35,604 nt of DNA from Gammaproteobacteria bacterium (lineage in GTDB: Bacteria; Pseudomonadota; Gammaproteobacteria; Pseudomonadales; Pseudomonadaceae). Numbering within the stretch: the first letter of the stretch is position 1; each line of letters starts with the position of its first letter. A program made the position numbers and the translations under genes. The stretch covers positions 1 through 35,604 of the forward strand of contig CAJCIO010000035.1 in assembly GCA_903970465.1 (NCBI GenBank), given 5' to 3'. The notes beneath the pieces are model-generated. The model was not told where the DNA came from, made no database searches, and saw nothing but the letters and a program-made list of their open reading frames with translations. Below, in pieces: positions 22,972 to 31,416 of the stretch.

Positions 22972-23925
22972 ATGACCGCAAGCAAAGCCGATGTACTGGC
23001 CTGGGCCGAATTGAACCCTTCACTCATGGCCAATCTGCGCCGCGACTACACCGTGCACCTGCGCAGCGAAATCACCGATCTGGCCAGCTGGGGCGATACC
23101 CACGGCAGCAAGATCAAGGCCGTGATCACTTCGGGCGCCCTCGGGACTGAAATCGAAGTGCTCGAGCGCCTGCCCAATCTGCAGGTAGTGACCAACTTTG
23201 GTGTCGGCTACGACCCCATCGATATCGATTACCTGGCCGAGCGCGGCATCCCGGTCAGCAACACCCCGGACGTGCTCAACAACGCGGTGGCCGAAACCGC
23301 CTTGGCGCTGATGCTGGGCCTGACCCGCCGCATCCCGGAGGCCGATCGCTTCGTGCGCAAGGGCGCCTGGCCTACCGGCAAGTTCCCGCTGGGCCGCCAG
23401 CTCACGGGCAAGACCTGCGGTATCGTCGGCCTCGGCAAGATCGGCAAGACCATCGCCAAGCGCGCGGAGGCGTTCGAGATGCAGATCGCCTACTACCGCC
23501 GCGGCGAGGCTTACCGTGATGTGAACTACCCCCATTACAGCGACCTGGCGGAACTGGCCAAGGCCTCCGACTACCTGGTACTCATCGTCCCCGGCGGCGC
23601 CCAGACCCAGCATCTGGTCAACCGCGACATTCTGCAGGCGCTCGGCAAGGACAGCTACCTGATCAACGTGGCGCGCGGTTCGGTGGTGGATGAAAAAGCC
23701 CTGATCGCGGCGTTGCACGCCGGCGAGATCGCCGGGGCGGCACTGGACGTGTTCGAGGACGAGCCCAATGTACCCGCCGAGTTGCTGGCCATGGACAATG
23801 TGGTGCTGGCCCCACATATCGGCAGCGGCACCCATGAGACGCGCCAGGCAATGGCGGATCTGGTGTTTGCCAATCTGCAGCAGTACTTTGCCGACGGCAC
23901 GTTGATTACCTCGGTTGGGGTTTGA
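22972..23925 (+). CDS. D-isomer-specific 2-hydroxyacid dehydrogenase (GhrB/hydroxypyruvate reductase-like)
   Basis: A 317-residue NAD(P)-dependent oxidoreductase that interconverts 2-keto acids and D-2-hydroxy acids. The dinucleotide site is GIVGLGKIGKTIAKR at ~150. Catalytic residues are R235 (NVARGSVVDE), E264 (FEDEP) and H282 (LAPHIGSGTH). The cofactor-specificity loop YYRRGEAY, with two Arg after the second strand, suggests a preference for NADPH. It follows the symporter closely. In this setting it may reduce glyoxylate, hydroxypyruvate or a keto-aldonate formed during sugar-acid breakdown. A REPIN follows the stop. Confidence 0.9.
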   Translation: MTASKADVLAWAELNPSLMANLRRDYTVHLRSEITDLASWGDTHGSKIKAVITSGALGTEIEVLERLPNLQVVTNFGVGYDPIDIDYLAERGIPVSNTPDVLNNAVAETALALMLGLTRRIPEADRFVRKGAWPTGKFPLGRQLTGKTCGIVGLGKIGKTIAKRAEAFEMQIAYYRRGEAYRDVNYPHYSDLAELAKASDYLVLIVPGGAQTQHLVNRDILQALGKDSYLINVARGSVVDEKALIAALHAGEIAGAALDVFEDEPNVPAELLAMDNVVLAPHIGSGTHETRQAMADLVFANLQQYFADGTLITSVGV

Positions 23926-23930
23926 TGACC

Positions 23931-24005
23931 CTGTGGGAGCGAAATCTGCCCGCCAAGGCGTCCTGTCGCCTGGCGTCGACTGACGGGCAGAGCCCGCTCC
24001 CACAG
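23931..24005. repeat. REPIN (inverted REP pair) after the hydroxyacid dehydrogenase
   Basis: CTGTGGGAGCG at 23931 and CGCTCCCACAG ending at 24005 are the outer ends of two inverted REPs whose inner parts (TCTGCCCG / CGGGCAGA) also pair. The loop contains a second, smaller self-complementary part. It lies between the dehydrogenase and the next transporter gene and belongs to a different REP variant from the big array. Confidence 0.75.
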
Positions 24006-24013
24006 CGGCATCC

Positions 24014-24055
24014 GATAACCCACCGTTATCAGTGACTGACCATTTACCATTGGTA
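24014..24055. promoter_or_regulatory. Two dyads upstream of the MHS transporter gene
   Basis: GATAAC, five bases, GTTATC (24014-24030) and the 11-base palindrome TACCATTGGTA (24045-24055) lie in the gap before the transporter gene. Either could be a regulator's site; no -35/-10 pair stands out. Confidence 0.3.
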
Positions 24056-24153
24056 CTTATCGTAGCCAGCTTCTAGCGTGAAGGCCTTGCCTGCATGCGT
24101 TCCAGACTGTCGTTCGGCCCTGCAGGCCTATAAAAACAACAGCGAGGCTCGCC

Positions 24154-25557
24154 ATGCCCACCAACGCCGCCCCAGCCGTCACGCCCCCCGATGCCAAGCA
24201 ATTGCGCCGTGCGATCTTCACCGGCGCCGTCGGCAGCGCCCTTGAATATTACGACTTCGCCATCTACGGCCTCGCTTCGGCGCTGGTCTTCGGGCATATC
24301 TTCTTCCCCTCTCTGGGCACCACTGGTGCACTGCTGGCCAGCTTCGCCACCTATGGCGCGGGGTTTCTGGCGCGGCCATTCGGCGGATTGTTTTTCGGTT
24401 CGCTGGGCGATCGCAAGGGCCGCAAGCTGGTGCTGTTGCTGACTATCGGCCTCATGGGCCTGGCCACCACCGCCATCGGCCTGCTGCCCACCGGGAGCCT
24501 CGGCGCCGTGTTGCTGGTGCTGCTGCGCCTGCTGCAGGGCTTCGGTGCCGGCGCCGAACAGACCGGCGCCGCGACCCTGATGGCCGAACTGGCGCCCGCC
24601 AAGCGCCGCGGGCTGTACGCGGCCTTGCCCTTTATCGGCATATTCAGCGGCCTGGCCCTGGCCACCGTGACCTTCCGCGTGATGCAGGCGCTGCTCACCC
24701 CCGAAGAGATCATCGCCTGGGGCTGGCGCCTGCCGTTTCTGGCCAGCGTGGTGCTGATTGTCATGGCCATCTGGATTCGCCTGACGCTCAAGGAAAGCCC
24801 GGTGTTCAAGCAACTGGCCGAATCGAGGAATGTCATTGCCTCACCGATGCGCTCGATGCTGCGCAACGCCCGCCGCCCGCTGTTGGCGACAACCCTGATG
24901 CGCATGGCCGAAACGGGCTCGTCAACGCTCTACACCACGGTATCGATCGCCTTCCTGACCAGCTTCGCCTCCCAGCATATGGCCACCGGCGGGGCCGGCC
25001 TGGGCACCATCGGCACTAACGCGGTGTTGCTGGCGAGCGTGGCCAGCATCATTACCACACCGTTGTTCGGTGCCTTGTCGGATCGCATCGGACGCCTGAA
25101 GGTGTACCGCGGCGGGGCGATATTCGCCGCGCTTTGGGCCTTCCCGGCGTGGTGGATGATCGATACCGGCCAGCAAGGCTGGGTCACCCTGGCCACCGTC
25201 GGCGGGTTTGCCATTGGCGCCAACAGCATGCTCGGGGCGCAGTGCGCGCACTTCACCGAACTGTTCGGCAATCGCTATCGCTACTCCGGCGTGGCGCTGG
25301 CCCGCGAAGTCGGGGCGATGCTGTCCGGCGGCATCGTACCGATTCTGGGGATTTTCCTGGTGGGCATCACCGGCGGCGCGTATTGGGTGCTGGCCGTCTA
25401 CACCCTGGTGCTGGCGATATTGACCCTGATCGGTACGGCGTTGTCGGTCGAAACCCGTGGCCGCGATCTGACTGATCTGGCCGATGCCGTGGGCTCCGGG
25501 TCGACCCTGACCGTCGAGGAACGCCAGCGATCGATCGCCCCCGTCTGGGAACGTTAG
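24154..25557 (+). CDS. MFS transporter, metabolite:H+ symporter (MHS) family
   Basis: A 467-residue, 12-helix permease. The MHS signature is intact: GSALEYYDFAIYGLASALVFGH in helix 1, the loop FGSLGDRKGRK after helix 2, LLRLLQGFGAGAEQTGAA in helix 4, and the second-half loop GALSDRIGRLK. GCGAGG precedes the ATG. Family members import carboxylates such as citrate, tricarballylate, alpha-ketoglutarate or shikimate with protons. It lies between the hydroxyacid dehydrogenase and the methylcitrate regulator; the 92 bases to the latter contain that operon's own promoter, so I group it neither firmly with the sugar-acid genes nor with prp. This is a separate copy from the frameshifted MHS gene at 1413. 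Confidence 0.88.
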   Translation: MPTNAAPAVTPPDAKQLRRAIFTGAVGSALEYYDFAIYGLASALVFGHIFFPSLGTTGALLASFATYGAGFLARPFGGLFFGSLGDRKGRKLVLLLTIGLMGLATTAIGLLPTGSLGAVLLVLLRLLQGFGAGAEQTGAATLMAELAPAKRRGLYAALPFIGIFSGLALATVTFRVMQALLTPEEIIAWGWRLPFLASVVLIVMAIWIRLTLKESPVFKQLAESRNVIASPMRSMLRNARRPLLATTLMRMAETGSSTLYTTVSIAFLTSFASQHMATGGAGLGTIGTNAVLLASVASIITTPLFGALSDRIGRLKVYRGGAIFAALWAFPAWWMIDTGQQGWVTLATVGGFAIGANSMLGAQCAHFTELFGNRYRYSGVALAREVGAMLSGGIVPILGIFLVGITGGAYWVLAVYTLVLAILTLIGTALSVETRGRDLTDLADAVGSGSTLTVEERQRSIAPVWER

Positions 25558-25577
25558 CAGCATCGTCGCCAGTGCAT

Positions 25578-25658
25578 TGTCGACACAATCACATATTAAT
25601 TTGACTGAAACCCCATTGGTGATTAGATTCAGGTCAGTCCAATCACAATGTGTCGACA
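25578..25658. promoter_or_regulatory. Promoter and paired TGTCGACA operators of the methylcitrate operon
   Basis: The 12-base sequence ATTGTCGACACA (25576-25587) recurs inverted at 25649-25660; each holds the perfect palindrome TGTCGACA (25578-25585 and 25651-25658), 73 bases apart. Between them TTGACT (25601-25606), 16 bases and TTAGAT (25623-25628) make a fair promoter. The second operator covers the regulator's own start codon. The layout suggests GntR autoregulation, possibly by looping. Confidence 0.65.
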
Positions 25659-26369
25659 ATGTCAGACTCACTCGAAATGCCCACCGCCGACGCGGCCACC
25701 TTGGCGGAAAACATCTTTCGCCGCATCCAGGCGGCCATCGTCGGCGGCGAGATCGCCCCGGGCAGCAAGATTTCCGAGCCCGAACTCGCCCGCACCTACG
25801 GCATCAGCCGCGGCCCCCTGCGCGAGGCCATCCACCGCCTCGAAGGCCAGCGCCTGCTGGTCCGTGTGCCCCATGTCGGCGCGCGGGTGGTGTCGCTCAA
25901 CCGCGCCGAACTGATCGAGCTGTATGAAATCCGCGAATCGCTCGAGGGCATGGCCTGCCGCCTGGCGGCCGAGCGCATGACCCCAGAGCAGATCGACGAG
26001 CTGCGCCGCGTGCTCGACACCCATGAGCGCGATGCGGCGTTTCAGGCGGGCGTCGGCTACTACCAGCAGGAAGGCGATTTCGACTTCCACTACAAGATCA
26101 TCCAGGGCAGCGGCAACCGTACCCTGACGCAAATGCTCTGCGGCGACCTGTACCAGTTGGTGCGCATGTACCGCATCCATTTTTCCGCCACGCCCAATCG
26201 TCCGCGCCAGGCCTTTACCGAACACCATCGCATCCTCGATGCCATCGCCGATCGCGACGGTGAACTGGCCGAGCTGCTGATGCGTCGGCATATCGCGGCA
26301 TCCAAACTCAACGTCGAGCGTCACTACCAGGACGCCGCCCATAACAACAGCCTACGAGGTGAGTCATGA
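25650..26369 (+). CDS. GntR-family (FCD domain) regulator of the methylcitrate operon
   Basis: A 239-residue regulator. Residues ~14-75 are the winged helix ([21 protein letters not shown], then [20 protein letters not shown]), and ~85-225 the all-helical FCD ligand domain with its metal-site His residues ([23 protein letters not shown]). The frame opens at GTG 25650, but ATG 25659 ([11 protein letters not shown]) is nine bases further and equally possible. Its stop overlaps the prpB ATG by four bases (ATGA), so it is the first gene of the operon. Orthologous Pseudomonas operons have the same gene at this place, presumably sensing a methylcitrate-cycle intermediate. Confidence 0.9.
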   Translation: MSTMSDSLEMPTADAATLAENIFRRIQAAIVGGEIAPGSKISEPELARTYGISRGPLREAIHRLEGQRLLVRVPHVGARVVSLNRAELIELYEIRESLEGMACRLAAERMTPEQIDELRRVLDTHERDAAFQAGVGYYQQEGDFDFHYKIIQGSGNRTLTQMLCGDLYQLVRMYRIHFSATPNRPRQAFTEHHRILDAIADRDGELAELLMRRHIAASKLNVERHYQDAAHNNSLRGES

Positions 26370-27256
26370 GTCAGCCCAACAGCCCCGGCCAGCGCTTTCG
26401 CGACGCCGTCGCCAGCGAACACCCGCTGCAGGTGGTCGGTGCCATCAACGCCAACCATGCTCTGCTCGCCAAGCGTGCCGGTTTCAAGGCCATCTACCTG
26501 TCGGGGGGCGGTGTCGCGGCGGGCTCCCTGGGCCTCCCGGATCTGGGCATCAGCGGCCTGGACGACGTGCTCACTGATGTGCGACGCATCACCGATGTCT
26601 GCGACCTGCCACTGCTGGTGGATGTCGACACCGGCTTCGGCTCCTCGGCGTTCAACGTGGCGCGCACGGTCAAGTCGATGATCAAGTTCGGCGCGGCGGC
26701 CATGCACATCGAGGATCAGGTCGGTGCCAAGCGCTGCGGGCATCGACCCAACAAGGAGATCGTCACCCAGCAGGAGATGGTCGACCGCATCAAGGCCGCC
26801 GTCGATGCGCGCACCGATGACAGCTTCGTAATCATGGCGCGCACTGACGCCTTGGCCGTGGAAGGCCTGGAATCCGCTTTGGAACGTGCCGCCGCGTGCA
26901 TCGAGGCCGGCGCCGACATGGTGTTCCCCGAGGCGATCACCGAACTGGACATGTACAAGCTGTTCGCTGCCCGCGTAAAGGCGCCGATCCTGGCCAACAT
27001 CACCGAGTTCGGCGCCACGCCGCTGTACACCGTCGATGAATTGCGCAGCGCCGATGTGTCGCTGGTGCTGTACCCGCTGTCGGCGTTCCGGGCGATGAAC
27101 AAAGCCGCCGAAAATGTCTACACCGCGCTGCGCCGCGACGGCACGCAAAAGAACGTAATCGACACCATGCAGACGCGCATGGAGCTGTACGACGCCATCG
27201 ACTACCACGTGTTCGAGCAAAAACTCGATTCGTTGTTCGCGCAGAAGAAAGCGTGA
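26366..27256 (+). CDS. prpB: 2-methylisocitrate lyase
   Basis: A 296-residue isocitrate-lyase-superfamily enzyme that splits 2-methylisocitrate into pyruvate and succinate, the last step of propionate breakdown. Marks are [18 protein letters not shown], the metal-binding DVDTGFG, the active-site KRCGHRPNK with C124, and [21 protein letters not shown], inside the end of the regulator gene, precedes the ATG. A 66-base gap leads to prpC. Length and motifs are standard. Confidence 0.96.
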   Translation: MSQPNSPGQRFRDAVASEHPLQVVGAINANHALLAKRAGFKAIYLSGGGVAAGSLGLPDLGISGLDDVLTDVRRITDVCDLPLLVDVDTGFGSSAFNVARTVKSMIKFGAAAMHIEDQVGAKRCGHRPNKEIVTQQEMVDRIKAAVDARTDDSFVIMARTDALAVEGLESALERAAACIEAGADMVFPEAITELDMYKLFAARVKAPILANITEFGATPLYTVDELRSADVSLVLYPLSAFRAMNKAAENVYTALRRDGTQKNVIDTMQTRMELYDAIDYHVFEQKLDSLFAQKKA

Positions 27257-27322
27257 CCGTGGTGCGCCTGCCTGAAGGCGCGCAGGACTGAGACGCATAA
27301 CAACAAGATTGGAGAAAAAATC

Positions 27323-28450
27323 ATGGCCGAAGCAAAAGTATTGAGCGGTGCTGGCCTGCGGGGCCAGGTCGCTGGGCAGACTGCCCTGTCCACCGTCGGA
27401 CAGGCGGGTGCTGGCTTGACCTACCGGGGTTACGATGTTCGCGAACTGGCAGAGCATGCACGCTTCGAGGAAGTCGCCTACCTGCTGATGTACGGCGAGC
27501 TGCCGAACCAGGCCGAGCTTGACGCCTACCTGAGCAAACTCGGTGCCCTGCGCGAACTGCCACTGGCGCTCAAGGAGGTACTGGAACGCATACCCGCCAG
27601 CGCACATCCGATGGACGTGATGCGCACCGGCGCCTCCTTCCTCGGCAACCTGGAACCCGAAACCACGTTCGAGCAACAGCACGACGCCACCGACCGGCTG
27701 CTCGCGCTGTTCCCGGCGATCATGTGCTACTGGTACCAGTTCAGCCACCACGGCAAGCGTATCGACTGCGACACCGGCGAGCCCTCCATCGGCGGTCACT
27801 TCCTGCACCTGCTGCATGGCAAGGCGCCGAGCGAGCTGCACCGCAAGGTCATGGACGTGTCACTGATTCTCTACGCCGAACACGAGTTCAACGCCTCGAC
27901 CTTCACCGCGCGGGTCTGCGCGTCGACCCTGTCGGACCTGCATTCCTGCATCACTGGCGCCATCGGCACCTTGCGCGGGCCGCTGCATGGCGGCGCCAAC
28001 GAAGCGGCGATGGCGATGATCGAGAAGTTCTCGTCGGCAGAAGACGCCGTGAGCGGCACCTTGGCCATGCTGGCCCGCAAGGACAAGATCATGGGCTTCG
28101 GCCATGCCATCTATAAAGAGTCCGACCCGCGTAACGAGGTGATCAAGGTGTGGTCGAAAAAACTCGCCAACGAGGTCGGCGACACAGTGATCTACCCGGT
28201 GTCCGAGGCCATCGACAAGACCATGTGGGAGCAGAAGAAACTGTTTCCCAACGCTGATTTCTATCACGCCTCGGCCTATCACTTCATGGGTATTCCGACC
28301 CCGCTGTTCACGCCGATCTTCGTCTGCTCGCGGCTGACCGGCTGGGCGGCGCACGTGTTCGAGCAGCGCGCCAACAACCGCATCATCCGCCCAAGCGCCG
28401 AGTACACCGGGGTTGACCAACGCAGCTATGTGCCGATTGGCGAGCGGTGA
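27323..28450 (+). CDS. prpC: 2-methylcitrate synthase
   Basis: A 375-residue citrate-synthase-family enzyme that joins propionyl-CoA and oxaloacetate. It opens with LSGAGLRGQVAGQTALSTVG and LTYRGYDVRELAEHARFEEV, as in PrpC rather than GltA. Catalytic His residues are H222 (GPLHGGANEAAM) and H261 (GFGHAIYKESDPR), with a late NRIIRPSAEYTG arginine loop. GGAG lies eight bases upstream of the ATG. A 230-base gap with a REPIN separates it from acnD. Confidence 0.96.
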   Translation: MAEAKVLSGAGLRGQVAGQTALSTVGQAGAGLTYRGYDVRELAEHARFEEVAYLLMYGELPNQAELDAYLSKLGALRELPLALKEVLERIPASAHPMDVMRTGASFLGNLEPETTFEQQHDATDRLLALFPAIMCYWYQFSHHGKRIDCDTGEPSIGGHFLHLLHGKAPSELHRKVMDVSLILYAEHEFNASTFTARVCASTLSDLHSCITGAIGTLRGPLHGGANEAAMAMIEKFSSAEDAVSGTLAMLARKDKIMGFGHAIYKESDPRNEVIKVWSKKLANEVGDTVIYPVSEAIDKTMWEQKKLFPNADFYHASAYHFMGIPTPLFTPIFVCSRLTGWAAHVFEQRANNRIIRPSAEYTGVDQRSYVPIGER

Positions 28451-28483
28451 GCTAGCCGGCGGCGATGGCGTCCTTACGGATGC

Positions 28484-28562
28484 CTTCGCGGGCAAGCCTT
28501 ACTCCCACAGTGCACACAGGTCCAGCGTCGTACACCTGTAGGAGCAAGGCTTGCCCGCGAAG
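28484..28562. repeat. REPIN inside the prp operon (prpC-acnD gap)
   Basis: A 25-base REP in reverse orientation (28484-28508) and its inverted partner (28538-28562, GTAGGAGCAAGGCTTGCCCG...) pair almost perfectly. The 29-base loop holds GTCGTACACCT, which read in reverse shares AGGTGTACGAC with the spacers of the 122-bp array. It therefore belongs to the same REPIN family. It lies within the operon, where the RNA hairpin could affect acnD expression or message decay. Confidence 0.85.
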
Positions 28563-28680
28563 AGCAACAAATACAGGCGCCGAGCGCACACCCTGTGGAA
28601 GAGGCCAGCAGCTATACCCCCCAACAGACCAGGGCCACCCACAAGAGCCCAGTAACATTACCGTGAGCGAGCCGCAGACC

Positions 28681-31275
28681 ATGAATACTGAGTACCGCAC
28701 CAACCTCCCCGGCACCCCACTGGACTTCTTCGACGCCCGCGCGGCAGTCGATGCGATCCGGCCGGGCGCCTACGCTACCCTCCCCTATACCTCGCGGGTG
28801 CTCGCTGAAAACCTGGTGCGGCGCTGCGATCCAGCCGCACTCACAGCCTCCTTGAGCCAACTGATCGAGCGCAAGCGCGATCTGGATTTCCCTTGGTACC
28901 CGGCGCGCGTGGTGTGCCACGACATCCTCGGTCAGACCGCCCTCGTCGACCTCGCCGGCCTGCGTGACGCCATTGCCGATCAAGGCGGCGATCCGGCCCA
29001 GGTCAACCCGGTGGTGCCCACGCAATTGATCGTCGACCACTCCCTGGCCGTGGAAAGTGGCGGCTTCGACCCCGATGCCTTCGAGAAGAACCGCGCCATC
29101 GAGGACCGCCGCAACGAAGACCGCTTCCACTTCATCAACTGGACCAAGAAGGCCTTCAAGAACGTCGACGTGATCCCGCCCGGCAACGGCATCATGCACC
29201 AGATCAATCTGGAGAAAATGTCGCCAGTGATCCAGGCCCGCGAAGGCGTGGTGTTCCCCGACACCTGCGTCGGTACCGACAGCCACACGCCCCACGTCGA
29301 TGCGCTGGGGGTGATTGCCATCGGTGTCGGCGGCCTCGAAGCTGAAAGCGTAATGCTTGGCCGCGCCTCCTGGATGCGTCTGCCGGACATCATTGGCGTC
29401 GAGTTGAGCGGCAAGCTGCAACCGGGGATCACCGCCACCGACATGGTCCTGGCGCTGACTCAATACCTGCGCCAGCAAAAGGTGGTCGGCGCCTGGCTGG
29501 AGTTCTTCGGCGCCGGTGCTTCGGCGCTGACCCTGGGTGATCGCGCGACCATCTCCAACATGGCCCCGGAATACGGCGCCACGGCGGCAATGTTCTACAT
29601 CGACCAGCAGACCATCGACTACCTCAAGCTCACCGGCCGCGAAGACCAGCAAGTGCAGTTGGTGGAGCAATACGCGCGCCTCACCGGCCTGTGGGCCGAC
29701 AGCCTGGCCAGCGCCGAATACGAGCGGGTGCTGCGCTTCGACCTGTCCAGCGTGGTGCGCAACATGGCCGGGCCGAGCAACCCCCACGCGCGGCTGGCCA
29801 CCTCCGATCTCACCGCCAAGGGCATTGCCGGGCACTGGGATGAGGTACCGGGGCAGATGCCGGATGGCGCAGTGATCATCGCGGCGATCACCAGTTGCAC
29901 CAACACCAGCAACCCGCGCAACGTCATCGCCGCCGGGCTGATTGCGCGCAATGCCAACCGCTTGGGCCTGACGCGCAAGCCGTGGGTCAAATCCTCGCTC
30001 GCGCCTGGCTCGAAAACCGTGGCGCTGTACCTCGACGAAGCTGGCCTGACCACTGAGCTGGAGCAACTGGGCTTCGGTATCGTGGCGTTCGCCTGCACCA
30101 CTTGCAACGGTATGTCCGGCGCGCTCGACCCGGTCATCCAGCAAGAGATCATCGACCGCGACCTGTACGCCACGGCGGTGCTATCGGGTAATCGCAATTT
30201 CGACGGGCGCATCCATCCCTATGCCAAGCAGGCGTTCCTTGCCTCGCCACCGCTGGTGGTCGCCTACGCGATTGCCGGGACCATCCGTTTCGATATCGAG
30301 AAGGACGTGTTGGGCGTCGACGCCCATGGCAACGAGATTCGCCTCAAGGACATCTGGCCCAGCGACGAAGAGATCGACGCAGTGGTCAAGTCGTCGGTCA
30401 AGCCCGAGCAGTTTCGCCAGGTCTACATCCCGATGTTTGCCGTCCATGAAGACACCGGTCCCAAGGTCGCGCCCTTGTATGCCTGGCGGCCGATGAGCAC
30501 CTACATCCGCCGCCCGCCATACTGGGAAGGCGCACTGGCCGGCGCCCGCAGCCTGACCGGCATGCGCCCGCTGGCGGTGCTGCCGGACAACATCACCACC
30601 GATCACCTGTCGCCGTCCAACGCGATCATGCTCGACAGCGCCGCCGGTGAGTACCTGGCAAAAATGGGCTTGCCCGAAGAGGACTTCAACTCCTACGCCA
30701 CCCACCGCGGCGACCATCTGACCGCCCAGCGCGCAACCTTTGCCAACCCCAAGCTGTTCAACGAGATGGTGGTCGAGAACGGCAAGGTCAAGCAGGGTTC
30801 GCTAGCCCGCGTCGAGCCTGAGGGCCAGGTGATGCGCATGTGGGAAGCGATCGAAACCTACATGGCGCGCAAGCAGCCGCTGATCATCATTGCTGGCGCT
30901 GACTACGGTCAGGGTTCTTCGCGCGACTGGGCTGCCAAGGGCGTGAGGCTGGCGGGTGTGGAGGCGATTGCCGCGGAAGGCTTCGAGCGCATTCACCGCA
31001 CCAACCTGGTGGGCATGGGCGTGCTGCCCTTGGAATTCCAGCCGGGCACCGATCGCCACACTCTTGCCATCGACGGTACCGAGACCTTTGACGTGATCGG
31101 CAAGCGCACGCCAGGGGCGACCTTGACGCTGGTGCTGACCCGACGCAACGGCGAGCGCCTGGATGTGCCGGTGACCTGCCGCCTGGACACCGCCGAGGAG
31201 GTCTCGATCTACGAGGCGGGTGGTGTGTTGCAGCGCTTTGCTCAGGACTTTCTCGAGTCGTCGGCGGTGGCGTGA
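28681..31275 (+). CDS. acnD: 2-methylcitrate dehydratase, Fe/S-dependent (AcnD)
   Basis: An 864-residue aconitase-like enzyme. With PrpF it replaces PrpD by turning 2-methylcitrate into 2-methylaconitate, which PrpF isomerises. The three iron-sulfur ligands are C406 (SCTNTSNP), C472 and C475 (CTTCNG). VCHDILGQTALVDLAGLRDA, GIMHQINLEKMSP, VVFPDTCVGTDSHTPHVDALGV and the late DYGQGSSRDWAAKG and RIHRTNLVGMGVLPLEF are all present. The frame is open upstream through the REPIN to 28465, but ATG 28681 (MNTEYRTNLPGTPLDFFDAR) starts at the family's usual point. A GTG at 28663 is also possible; neither has a strong ribosome-binding site, which may reflect translation from the upstream genes. Confidence 0.95.
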   Translation: MNTEYRTNLPGTPLDFFDARAAVDAIRPGAYATLPYTSRVLAENLVRRCDPAALTASLSQLIERKRDLDFPWYPARVVCHDILGQTALVDLAGLRDAIADQGGDPAQVNPVVPTQLIVDHSLAVESGGFDPDAFEKNRAIEDRRNEDRFHFINWTKKAFKNVDVIPPGNGIMHQINLEKMSPVIQAREGVVFPDTCVGTDSHTPHVDALGVIAIGVGGLEAESVMLGRASWMRLPDIIGVELSGKLQPGITATDMVLALTQYLRQQKVVGAWLEFFGAGASALTLGDRATISNMAPEYGATAAMFYIDQQTIDYLKLTGREDQQVQLVEQYARLTGLWADSLASAEYERVLRFDLSSVVRNMAGPSNPHARLATSDLTAKGIAGHWDEVPGQMPDGAVIIAAITSCTNTSNPRNVIAAGLIARNANRLGLTRKPWVKSSLAPGSKTVALYLDEAGLTTELEQLGFGIVAFACTTCNGMSGALDPVIQQEIIDRDLYATAVLSGNRNFDGRIHPYAKQAFLASPPLVVAYAIAGTIRFDIEKDVLGVDAHGNEIRLKDIWPSDEEIDAVVKSSVKPEQFRQVYIPMFAVHEDTGPKVAPLYAWRPMSTYIRRPPYWEGALAGARSLTGMRPLAVLPDNITTDHLSPSNAIMLDSAAGEYLAKMGLPEEDFNSYATHRGDHLTAQRATFANPKLFNEMVVENGKVKQGSLARVEPEGQVMRMWEAIETYMARKQPLIIIAGADYGQGSSRDWAAKGVRLAGVEAIAAEGFERIHRTNLVGMGVLPLEFQPGTDRHTLAIDGTETFDVIGKRTPGATLTLVLTRRNGERLDVPVTCRLDTAEEVSIYEAGGVLQRFAQDFLESSAVA

Positions 31276-31297
31276 TTTTGTAGCGCCTGCAAGGGCC

Positions 31298-31367
31298 CCT
31301 TCGCCGCCGAACGCGCACCCTTGCTCCCACGGGTGTAAGCCTGTAGGAGCAAGGCTTGCCTGCGAAG
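31298..31367. repeat. Degenerate REPIN between acnD and prpF
   Basis: The right REP (31343-31367, GTAGGAGCAAGGCTTGCC...) is complete. The left one (about 31298-31330, ending TTGCTCCCAC) is stretched by several bases and matches only at its ends. The loop GGGTGTAAGCCT resembles the array's AGGTGTACGACT. This is a second REP insertion in the same operon. Confidence 0.7.
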
Positions 31368-31416
31368 GGGCCGGTAGCATCACCGCTATCACAAGCCTTT
31401 TTTTGGAGAATTCACC

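Noticed and set aside
26324..27841. 505-codon minus-strand open frame
   Set aside because: Antisense to prpB and prpC, which are clearly real.
28465..28680. 72-residue N-terminal extension of AcnD
   Set aside because: It is translated REPIN sequence; the family starts at the ATG at 28681.
28612..30144. 510-codon minus-strand open frame
   Set aside because: Antisense to acnD with no recognisable domain.
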